The translations under genes were made by a program, and so were the position numbers. From Smittia aterrima (taxonomy: Eukaryota; Arthropoda; Insecta; Diptera; Chironomidae), in the NCBI GenBank assembly GCA_033063855.1, contig CP093829.1, positions 7,388,243 to 7,452,242 of the forward strand: 64,000 nucleotides of DNA. Direction: 5' to 3'. Below the pieces are notes generated by a model. It was given only the letters and a program-made list of their open reading frames with translations. It was not told where the DNA came from and ran no database searches. Below, in pieces: positions 36,001 to 45,100 of this stretch (position 1 is the stretch's first letter; every line of letters starts with the position of its first letter).

Positions 36001-36614
36001 TACACAAACATTCTCTGAACAGCTACACGAGGAGATTAAAACAAATCTCTTCTCTCGTCCGTAAGTAATGAATGTATTATTGCCTCTTGAGCAATATGCT
36101 CAATTGTCTATAAATAAAAACTCGGTTGTAAAATAACCAGAGCATCGCTAGAATTCTTCTTTAAGATTTTACTATCAGCTCATTCATTATTTTCTCTCCG
36201 TTGTTTTATTTACCGAGAATTATATTTACGTTTCATTGGTTTGCAAAACAAACTCCGCTAAAATGAACTTGACCTTTAATAAAGAACCGAGACTTTGATA
36301 CTCAATTCCCCGGCAATTAAGCGGTCATTCGCATTTAAATCTGTTCTCAATTGAAAACTAGTTTCATCGTCTGATGGAGGCAATCTGGATCACTCTTCCC
36401 CAATCACTACACTTTCCCTTTCCTTGAAAGGCTTCTCGTAATGCAAATGATTACGTCTTTAATGAATTGTTGTCCCTTCAAGCGACTTACCGAATTTATT
36501 GAGATTTGTATAATTTGTACTCGCACTCGTGATATGTGCGAATAAGCAGCAGGAAACTAAAATCAGTGCAGCAGCTGTCCATGATTTATCGAGATGCAGC
36601 TCTTTGCATTTCAT
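21036..36614 (-). CDS. LRP1: LRP1, low-density lipoprotein receptor-related protein 1
   Basis: Giant endocytic receptor of about 4,638 aa (human LRP1 about 4,540). Coding exons: 36614-36491, 35397-34750, 34695-34426, 34370-27988, 27929-27849, 27792-27177, 27120-26779, 26719-25822, 25763-24648, 24591-22158, 22096-21573 and 21516-21036; all phases agree. Exon 1 carries the signal peptide (hydrophobic core AAALILVSCCLFAH). LDLa ligand-binding repeats form four clusters of about 3, 4, 9 and 10, separated by EGF modules and YWTD beta-propellers. A run of EGF repeats precedes the transmembrane helix (about 4513-4538). The tail has NPIF and a distal NPLY with following sequence SNPLYESMY, matching the two tail motifs of LRP1 rather than of megalin. 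Most LDLa repeats keep the calcium-binding D-x-SDE ending. A KLKR site (23424-23435) in the last propeller sits near where human LRP1 is cut by furin. The gene is head-to-head with Non1. Confidence 0.92.
35398..36490 (-). other. LRP1 intron 1
   Basis: 1.09 kb intron between the signal-peptide exon (donor CG/GTAAGTCG) and the first LDLa exon (acceptor CTTCGTCAACAG). The phase-1 junction makes a GAT codon in frame with LSSISTCSEY. No separate gene is seen inside. Confidence 0.7.
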
Positions 36615-37259
36615 TGTTTATTGTTTACTGTCGATTTCAATTCGAGAAATATTTTATTACACAAATGCCAATGAAATCGCACTAATTTCCAATAAAACTT
36701 ATTTGTTTCCACATCTTGATGACTCAAACTTTCACTTGGATTGATTTTGATCACGATTTGAGACTTCTAAACATTTATTCGACTTGAATTTATGAGAGAG
36801 ACGGAAAAAACGAACCGAGTTCTTTCACACTTTTGTGAAGATTGAATAGAAAAAGTAAATCGAAGATGATTCTATGCGTTGAATGATTCTATGCACGAGG
36901 GGCATTCAGTTGCGTACATCCGTTTTCATTAATAACTCACAAATAGCGAAGTGTCATCTAAATTTAATGATAAGAAGATACTCGAGATGAGTTTATCTAA
37001 ATTATTAAATCACTTAATTCCTTCAACAATTCTTTTTAGTTGAGAAATTTAACATGTTTTATAAAATCCGGTTGGCCACCTGGTGGCGTTTAATAAAATT
37101 AAAAAGTGGGAATCAAACTTCGTCTGCTAAAATTTTTGCCCATCTCGTAACCAATTTCCCATCTCTCATCCTTTCCGTAGCAGATTTTGTCTGCTAAAAA
37201 ACGTGGTTTTCAATAAAATAAATATTTTGTTGATAAAGCGATAGAAATAAGGATTAAAA
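36615..37259. promoter_or_regulatory. Divergent promoter region, LRP1 / Non1
   Basis: The two ATGs are 645 bp apart on opposite strands. No TATA box is clear on either side. A CTCF-like motif at 37076-37089 is listed separately. Confidence 0.6.
37076..37089 (+). promoter_or_regulatory. CTCF-like binding motif
   Basis: CCACCTGGTGGCGT fits the animal CTCF core at about 11 of 14 positions by eye, with the strongly conserved GGTGGCG half intact. It is nearly palindromic (CCACC-T-GGTGG) and contains an E-box CACCTG, so a bHLH or Snail-type factor is an alternative reader. Confidence 0.35.
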
Positions 37260-39317
37260 ATGAGTTTGTACAACTTTAAAAAGATTATGGTGGTGCCGCC
37301 AGCAAAGGTAAATTCGAATTACATCGAATTAACAGTGATATTAATGTTTGAATATTTTTAGGCCTTCATCGACATCATGCTGTCGAAAACACAACGAAAG
37401 ACACCAACAGTTGTGCACAAGCATTACAAGATATCAAGAATTCGTGCTTTCTACTTGAGAAAAGTAAAATACACGCAACAAAACTTCCACGATCGTTTAT
37501 CACAAATTATCCAAGACTTCCCGAAGCTTGATGATGTTCATCCTTTCTATGCTGATTTGATGAACGTTCTTTACGACAAGGACCATTACAAATTGGCTCT
37601 CGGTCAACTCAACATGGCTCGTCACTTAATCGACAATGTCGCCAAGGAATATGTGAGATTGCTGAAGTATGGTGATTCACTCTATCGTTGCAAACAATTG
37701 AAGAAAGCAGCTCTTGGTCGAATGGCAACAATCATCAAACGTCAAGCATCTAATCTCACATATTTGGAACAAGTTCGTCAACATCTTTCGCGTTTGCCAT
37801 CGATTGATCCATACACTCGCACACTTCTTATCACCGGATTCCCGAATGTTGGAAAGTCGAGCTTTATTAACAAAGTCACACGTGCTGACGTTGAAGTGCA
37901 ACCTTATGCTTTCACAACGAAGAGTCTTTTCGTTGGACACATGGATTACAAATATCTCCGTTGGCAAGTGATTGACACTCCCGGAATTCTTGATCATCCT
38001 CTTGAAGACAGAAACGTCATCGAAATGCAAGCAATTACTGCCTTGGCTCATTTACGTGCATGTGTCCTTTACTTCATGGACATCTCAGAACAGTGCGGTC
38101 AAACTATTGACGAACAGCTCCGTCTTTACGAGTCCATCAAACCATTGTTTGCCAACAAGCCTTTGATGGTTATTCTGAATAAAATTGACATCGTAAAGCT
38201 CGATGAACTCGACGAAGCACGCAAGAACTCTTTGGCTGGAATTTTGAACGACCCGAATGTCCCTGTTCTTCAAATGAGCACAGTTAGTGAGGAAGGTGTG
38301 ATGGAAGTTAAGACCGAAGCTTGTGAAAGACTTTTAGGCTTCAGAGTTGATCAGAAAATGAGAACAAAGAAGGTTGACAACATTCTCAATCGTCTTCACG
38401 TCGCAATGCCAGAAAAGCGCGATAACAAAGAACGACCAGCTTTCATTCCTGATAACGTTGCTCAAAAGAAAGAAATCGAAGCTGCTATCAAGGAGAAACG
38501 CAAGCTCGAGAGAGATATCGAGGATGAAATGGGTGATGATTACATTTTGGATTTGAAGAAACACTACGTCACAATCCCTGAAGAAGAACGTCACGACATC
38601 ATCCCCGAGTTCCTTGAAGGAGTTAACATCGCTGATTACATCGATGCTGATATCTTCGAGAAGCTTGAAGAACTCGAGAGAGACGAAGGCATGAGAATGG
38701 ACAGTAATTTCTATGAGCCAAAACCACTTACCATCGACGAGGCCCTTCAAGAAATCCGTGACATGGCAAGACAGATTCGCACGAAACGTTTCGTTCTTCG
38801 TGACAACAAACGATTGGCGCCACGTGCCGACAAACCGAAGATTCCCAGACACAAAATGTCACACGCACGCGATCGCAAGGCTGAGAAATTGACAAGCACA
38901 ATGGAAGACTTAGGAGTTGACATGAGCAAAGCTAAACAAGCAAACTTCAATAAGAACAAAGTAACATTGAAGAAGAGCTCAGCTCCAGGAATTGGTGAGA
39001 AGAAGAAGGATAAGGAGTCGATGGCAATTGTGAAATCAACTGGTCTGCCACTGAAACGTCGTGCACCCAAACACGAACTTGGATTATCAAATCAAGTTGT
39101 AAGTTTTCTCAAGAGTTTCATTGTGAAATGTTTACTAACAAAACTTTTCATTTTCTTTTAGGTCAAGAAGAAGGCTCAATTCATGGCCAAACACGATATC
39201 GCTAAGAAGTTAAAGAAGATGTGCTTGAAGGGTGAAGCCGATCGTTTCATTGGTGATATGATGCCGAAACATCTCTTCGCTGGAAAACGAGGAAATGGAA
39301 GTACAGATCGTCGTTAA
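37260..39317 (+). CDS. Non1: Non1 / NOG1, nucleolar GTP-binding protein 1
   Basis: Orthologue of NOG1/GTPBP4, an essential GTPase of the Obg/TRAFAC class that joins pre-60S ribosomal particles in the nucleolus and helps rRNA processing. Exons are 37260-37307, 37362-39098 and 39162-39317, giving 646 aa (human 634). The ATG at 37260 begins MSLYNFKKIMVVPP, the conserved NOG1 N terminus, which inserts into the ribosomal exit tunnel in cryo-EM structures of the yeast protein. A helical N domain of about 170 residues follows. The G domain then has G1 GFPNVGKSS (about 175-183), G3 DTPG (about 221-224) and G4 NKID (about 289-292). The C-terminal region is long, charged and basic (NOGCT region) and ends in KHLFAGKRGNGSTDRR. 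Nothing is missing or altered. It is convergent with Gemin2. Confidence 0.96.
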
Positions 39318-39364
39318 ACCAATGTGGCTTGTTTTAATCCTCAACATATTTTTATTTTGAAATC

Positions 39365-39370
39365 AATAAA
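39365..39370 (+). terminator. Polyadenylation signal of Non1
   Basis: AATAAA lies 48 nt after the Non1 stop and only 6 bp before the last base of the convergent Gemin2 stop codon (39377-39379). Cleavage 10-30 nt downstream places the Non1 mRNA end inside the Gemin2 coding region. Confidence 0.65.
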
Positions 39371-39376
39371 CTAAAA

Positions 39377-40165
39377 TTACAAACTCAAAAGATCGAATTG
39401 TTTAAAATATAAAGCAATAATTGCGATGATGAGATACCAAGGGAGAAAATCGTCTTCAACAGTTTCTTCGAGTAATTTCAGGCAGTCTATTGATTGAATA
39501 CATGATTTTGCAATCATTCGTAGACAATTGTGAACATCTGGATCGAGAGGTGAGCGAAGACACGCTGAAGTTGCGTAGATCCACTTCGTTAGCCAGTGAA
39601 ACGATTTGATTGATTTGGAAAATTCTGGAGATTCAACTTGAGTACCAAGATGACTTGATAAGTTATAAAGAAGCTCTTCCAGTTCGTTTTGATCTAACGT
39701 CAACATTATCGAAAGCTTTGGCTCGTTTTCGTTGCAGAACTCGATGCATTCCTTCTCAGAGCTAGTATCGAATGTTTCCGAAAGATTCTTTGATAGATTC
39801 TCGTCTTCTCTCATTTTAACAATTTGTTGATGAATCTCGGAAAACTTTTCTCGTTGCATTTCTCGCCATTCTTTTGAGATCCCGAACGCTGTCATGCTGA
39901 GTGATCCAGTTGTGATATCCTTAAAATGAAATTTGATTAGAAATCTTGATACGCAACATTTGAATTAAATGTTTACCTTGTTCAATTGAAGTGGAGGTTC
40001 TGCTGGATCTCTTAATGGAGCCACTCTTACAACTTGAGGAATGTTCTTCCGTTCAAATCGAACTTGCCTTAGATACTCAGCTGGTGTCATTGTTGTTAGA
40101 TTAAATTCTTGATCAATGGGCTCACGAGAATCTTCGTCAAGTGGAAGGAACTGTCGCTGTGACAT
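39377..40165 (-). CDS. Gem2: Gemin2, SMN-complex subunit
   Basis: Gemin2 (SIP1) binds SMN and holds the Sm D1-D2-F-E-G ring during cytoplasmic assembly of spliceosomal snRNPs. Exons are 40165-39977 and 39919-39377, giving 243 aa, somewhat shorter than human Gemin2 (280). The ATG at 40165 is preferred over an upstream in-frame one at 40231 because MSQRQFLPLD is directly followed by conserved sequence. TPAEYLRQVRFE (about residues 30-41) matches the Sm-core-contacting N-terminal segment. The helical SMN-binding C-terminal domain shows LSIMLTLDQNELEELLYNL and KWIYATSACLRSPLDPDVH, equivalent to LYALLACLEKPLLPEAH in human. The protein ends at FDLLSL. The 3' end overlaps the Non1 transcript. Confidence 0.92.
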
Positions 40166-40603
40166 ATTTTCAACAAGTTTTGATTTTAATGCTTTAAAAA
40201 CAAAGAAGAAAACTCGTAAACAAACTTTCAAGGGGATGCTAACAAAGGAAAAGCAATAGATAAAAATATTCCTAGATGCGGCAAACTTTCGAGAGTTACA
40301 ATGATTTAAAAAATCGGAACTTACGTCGAAACGTGCGTCTTAATTCCAACGAGGTTCACCTGGTACTTCGCGTTTCTACCATTGTTTTGCCGATTACCGC
40401 AGAAAGGTGTCTTCAGTAAATACCGAAACAGCGTGTTGAAGCTATTTAAGTACTATCGTTGAAAAAGTGTTTTCGGTCAAAATGGGTAATCTGATTAAAA
40501 ATTGCCTCAAATCATAATTTGTTGATTAAAAGTTCTCTCTAACAATTCCTGAGCGCCTTCACTTATAAAAGAATTTCGTGAGAGTTACTCATCTCGTGGA
40601 AAT
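40166..40603. promoter_or_regulatory. Gemin2 upstream region
   Basis: Gemin2 promoter (minus strand) and spacer. No TATA box or named motif is certain. A tiny frame MGNLIKNCLKS at about 40482-40517 is too short to support. Confidence 0.4.
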
Positions 40604-40864
40604 ATGCGCTCAAATTCCATGATTTCGGCGAAACTCAAAGAACTGGATGCAAAGATTGAGACCTTGGCCACTTACAAAAACGAAGGCAACAAGACTCAAG
40701 AACTCCTGGCGAGACTGGACGTAATTCAACGTCGCGAGGAAGAGAGGGAACGTCTGGAAAGGGTCAGAGATAAGCAAGCGCTCGATATCAAAAACTCGCT
40801 TCAAACCATCTCTGAGATGCTCATACTCCAAACAATCGGCTTTGCACGGAAAATTAGAATTTGA
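40604..40864 (+). CDS. Hypothetical charged coiled-coil fragment (86 aa)
   Basis: A short open frame rich in K, E and R with a strong heptad pattern (KLKELDAKIETLATY, RREEERERLERVRDK). It has no signal peptide and matches no family I can name. Downstream, in another register, 41038-41181 encodes a KS-rich segment with a repeated GPSKK element (AGPSKKGLAEKKK, then PGPSKKTTKPK) and a stop. The two may be exons of one orphan gene or parts of a decayed element such as the coiled-coil ORF of a retroelement. Codon use looks coding-like in the first part, but no clean donor and acceptor pair joins them. Confidence 0.3.
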   Translation: MRSNSMISAKLKELDAKIETLATYKNEGNKTQELLARLDVIQRREEERERLERVRDKQALDIKNSLQTISEMLILQTIGFARKIRI

Positions 40865-41037
40865 ATTTCATAGAAGCTACTCCGTCTTCCTTTGATCGTG
40901 AAGATAGTTTGTTCGTCGAAACGAGAGGAACTGGCCTTTGAGTTGCAGGCAAACCTTTTCGAGTGTTAAAGAACTTGAAGATCACAAGAAAATTCACATC
41001 GTAACGAAATCCTATCAATGCATTGTTATCCTCTAAT

Positions 41038-41181
41038 TACGAACAAGCAGGTCCATCAAAGAAAGGTTTAGCCGAGAAAAAGAAATTTACTCAAGATTCA
41101 TCATCGTCCATTCCAGGTCCTTCAAAGAAGACAACAAAGCCAAAAGTTAAAGCTTTGGATAGTTCTCATTCAATAAAATCT
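41038..41181 (+). pseudogene. KS-rich fragment with repeated GPSKK motif
   Basis: Open segment translating from AGPSKKGLAEKKKF to LDSSHSIKS and a TGA. Two copies of GPSKK about 22 residues apart and a basic, Ser-rich composition suggest a nuclear or nucleic-acid-binding tail. There is no ATG; a possible acceptor (AAGCAG) precedes it. It may be the end of the upstream coiled-coil fragment. Confidence 0.2.
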
Positions 41182-41490
41182 TGAAGTCTCGTTTATCATT
41201 GCTTGAGAAAAAGAAGAGAAAACTTTCGAAAAAGCAGTATGCTCAATCCTGATTTGACGGAAACTATGATCAAGAGCATTCAATTCACTTGTAGAATAAA
41301 CTATATTAAGCTAAAAAAATAAATACCAAAAATACTATATAAACTTTATATTATAAAGCAATTATTTTATTAAGGTGAAGAATATACTATACAAAGCATT
41401 AAAACGAAATCCTTGTTTGAAATCAATCTCGTTCCAAAAAGCAGATGCTTTTTAGCTAAAAATATTTTACATTTATTTGTATATTTGTAT

Positions 41491-42120
41491 TCATTTTTGC
41501 AGGTTTAAGATGAGCGATATTTTTGAAATTTTTAGATTGTTGATTCCAGGCAATCTGGTTCTCTCATGTAACATCATTTTCTGATGAATCGGCTGAATTT
41601 CCCGATTTTGATTAGCAACGTTTTTCATAGGAGTATGAAGTCGCTGAATGTTTCCTTGCTGTTGGGGGTTGATGACTACATGAGCGAGTTTATCGAGTTT
41701 CTTAGCTTCTATGTTATTCAACTTCTTTTCTGTGGCGATATCGCCATCGCCAAATTTTAAACTTTCGACGCCAAAAATATTTGTCAACTCATAGGGGAAA
41801 ATGAAATCAACTCCCACATCAGCTGTTATTTGTTCCAAATTTTCCACGTTAGACTTATGTGATATTATTATTTCCTATTGAAAACAATCTGTCTTGCGTT
41901 AAGTCCAGGCAGCATAACGTATCAACGTTTTCATTAAAAATGTTTCTCGCATCTATGTTTATTGCTGCGAAACCGTTTTTGAATTTTTCAATGACGTTAG
42001 CTCAATTCTTTCGAGATTTGCTTCGTGGTAATAAAATTGCCGTGACGGGAATCTTAAACAAATGTCAGATAAACATGTTCGATTCAGATATCATCATGAT
42101 ATTGAATAATTCAGTGTTTT
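41491..42120 (-). pseudogene. Degenerate unidentified protein-coding region
   Basis: The minus strand at 41847-41491 has a 118-codon open frame starting MENLEQITADVGVDF and ending SKISLILNLQK. Just upstream, in another frame, a coding-like stretch (NVIEKFKNGFAAINIDARNIF to FSIGNNNIT) ends at a stop at about 41860. Earlier still, the same frame has two more stops. Composition and continuity suggest one protein broken by a frameshift and stops. I do not recognise the family. Alternatives are an intact orphan gene of 118 aa or chance open frames. Confidence 0.3.
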
Positions 42121-42122
42121 AG

Positions 42123-45100
42123 CCTGAGGAATAATTATAATTTGCAAGGCCTCGGTCGAAAAGCAGCTTGAGGCGATTTCTTGAGCACTGATTTTTCTTT
42201 AGAAGCTTTTTCCATCTTTCTTCATCATAAATCGAAGCAGCAACAGATTCCGCGAATGCGAGCAGAAATATGAGTTATCTAAATGGTGTGTTTGGCTGAG
42301 TTTTTTGTTCAGATGAGGAATGAAACATATTTTTCGGCTTCGGAATAAGATAGCAGAGATAATTATCCGTCTCAACTCGAAATTCTCTTGTATCGTCTTT
42401 TTAAAAACAGTTTCGAGTCCTGAACTGCATGCTGCACGAATGTTTAATTCCTTTCGAGTTCTCCTTTCTGTCTGTCCGTTTTCCAACCGTAATAAGGATT
42501 CGCATATATGAATTTTCATAATGATTTATTTGATGTCTATCAATCATAGCAGTCAGTCAGTTCTCGTAGTGCGCTGGAAACATGAAACGCAATGATTTAT
42601 TTCTGAATAGCTCTCTGACCAGAAAGATTCAATAAAAGTCAGAAGTCGCCGTTCGTGCTTGCAGCCACTTAATGTTTCTAAATATTTAATGCAAGAACAA
42701 TTCAGACAAAAGGAAAAAACTTCTTGAAACTAAATAAAAATAATGAAAAGTCTTTCTGGAGCAGTTAAAGAGAAACATTCTTAAATTATAGAAGTGACTT
42801 TAAGTCAAGAAAAGAATTGAAAATATGTTTTATACAAAGTAAGTGTCTTGATAGATAATTGAAGCTTTTCCTGACAGCCACACATACTTGAACAGGTCCT
42901 CGAGCGTCGCTGACAGTTTTACGACGTTTTTGTCTTTATTAAAGTTTCCAAAAAGAAAAAACTCGCAAATTTCCTTCGCAACTTATAATCATCGATCTCA
43001 TCGTCAATATAATTATGAACTCATCAAAAAGGCATCGATCATAACATATCATGTCACGTTGCCGCAGTTTTCTCGCTCGGGAACTTTAAGAAAATCTCCT
43101 CTGATCAGATAAAATTGATAATAATTTGAGGCTTTGAGAACATGATTTGAGCGATGAATTTTTCATCGATGATTAGGTCGATTTTGCTGTGCGGAAACTC
43201 GCATGGTCTTCCTGTCCCATTAAAGACGACGCGATCGAAAATTTATAATTGCCACACCGGTAGAGTCGAATTATTCGCGAAGTTGACTTGGAAAAGTGGA
43301 AAAATCCGCTTGGGAAATTTCAAATTTGCCAATTTCAGAAACTTCGCTTTCCTGCTAGAAGAACAAGTCAAGAGGTGAAGGTTAAGCTGCGGCTTTCGAG
43401 TAGAAAAGAATGATCGAACAGAACACCACATGGAGAACTTAATTCGACGTTCCTTCAACAGTTGTTTCGTTAAAACAATGATATGACTTGTTCAGCATTG
43501 GTAGGGAAAAAAACGCATTTCATCAAACTCCACAAGGTTTTCAAATAATAAAAAAAAATACAAGAGAGAACTTTTCCACCGTCTAAAAGCGTATTGCATC
43601 TCGAAAAATATAAAAAATAAAATTCTCAAACACGCAATGTGGTTTTCTTGGTTTTCTTGTTCTGTCTGATGCCATTTTTCCAATTTGTTGGGTTCTCGTC
43701 GAAGTCAAAGATTTCATTGCCTTTTGCCCTCTTCTCTACACACACAGAAATTTCACTTTTTTCACGAAACTCCTCTGCAATACGTTTGATACATAAGTGA
43801 AGCAATAATTACAGTGGGAAACAATGTTCTTGGCCGTCGAGAAAAAATATTTATTGCAGCTTCATGGCAGATTCATGGTGCATGGAAAAGATTCGCTCGG
43901 TTTCCATTGAGAATGTCTGCGAGAAGAAATTTACTTTACAAAAATTGTTTTGGGATTTTACTTCGGAGGAAAAGTTGTTTTGTCAGGATGTGAGTTCCTT
44001 GAAGAGTTTGAATCTTTTTTGTTGTGTTTTGTTTGAAGTAAAAGAGTCAACAAGCATGAGAGTGTCATTTGAATCATCTGAGGTGAAACTTAAATTGAGT
44101 TTTTCTTCGACAAAGGACAAATGAAGTTCCCAAATTCAGGAAAAACCCTTCATCAAGTTCGACCTCATCAAAATGCTCCATTTCTCGTTGATATTTCATG
44201 AACTATCGATGCAGAACAAATCTGGAATAATGCGATTCAAAAAACGTTGTCAAAACAACATGTTTTTCATTTTTCTGTCCGAAAATAAAACGATTTTGTG
44301 ATTAATAATTTTCAAGCCTGGCGACACAATGCATAAAATATTTTTAAAGCTTTTGCATGACACTTAAATATCATCGAGCGGGAATTCATTCTATTCCGTG
44401 TCGCTGCTTTGAAAGTTGGGAAAAGTAAATAATAATAACGTTGGGACATGCATTTTCTTGTGCATTGCATTGACCAACCTCACACGGAAAAGATATTTTC
44501 GTAATGGCTGAGCGTGCTTTAATCTTTAATAAAGATAAAAGTACATGAAATCCCCATCGATTCAGACGGCAGCAAATTTTCCATTTAATCCATCGAACGA
44601 TGAAGCTAGAGCGTTCTTTACGCATCCATTGATGGATCATGGACCTTTCTTTTTTAATTGATGGCTTCTTCTTCATTCATAGTTTCATTACGACTGCTGT
44701 CTACGCTAGGAAATGTCCATGCTCGGTCTCGGAGCTTTAATTATACTCTCTACCTTAAATTATCTTTCCCTTCTTAATTCTTCTTCTTGTTTCGTTTCCA
44801 CGAATCACACGCACTTTCATTTGGTTGAAGAAAGATTCCAACATGCATTCAAAGTCAATTTTGTAAGTTTTGGTTAAAGAAAATAAAGTTCCGACGGAAG
44901 CAATTCATAAACTCCAGGATAAGACAGAGCGAGTGGAATGTTTGGAAACACAGCCGACGGGTACGGTTATTAATTTCGTTGGTTCTGTGTGTTAATTTCT
45001 TTTATTTGCGTTTAAACAAGAAATCCTCGGGAGCTTGCGCAATTTTGTCGTAATTCCAGAAGTTTTTTTGTTTTTCGAGTCGTTGTCGAGTAAAGAAAAA

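Noticed and set aside
36871..36900. GATTCTATGC repeated twice near the LRP1/Non1 promoter
   Set aside because: Only two imperfectly spaced copies; not distinguishable from chance.
38334..38852. 172-codon minus-strand frame opposite Non1
   Set aside because: Antisense shadow of the charged C-terminal region of Non1; Phe/Leu/Ser-rich translation typical of the complement of K/E-rich coding DNA.
42199..42519. 106-codon minus-strand open frame next to the degenerate region
   Set aside because: Composition is like random AT-rich DNA and there is no continuity with the neighbouring fragments.
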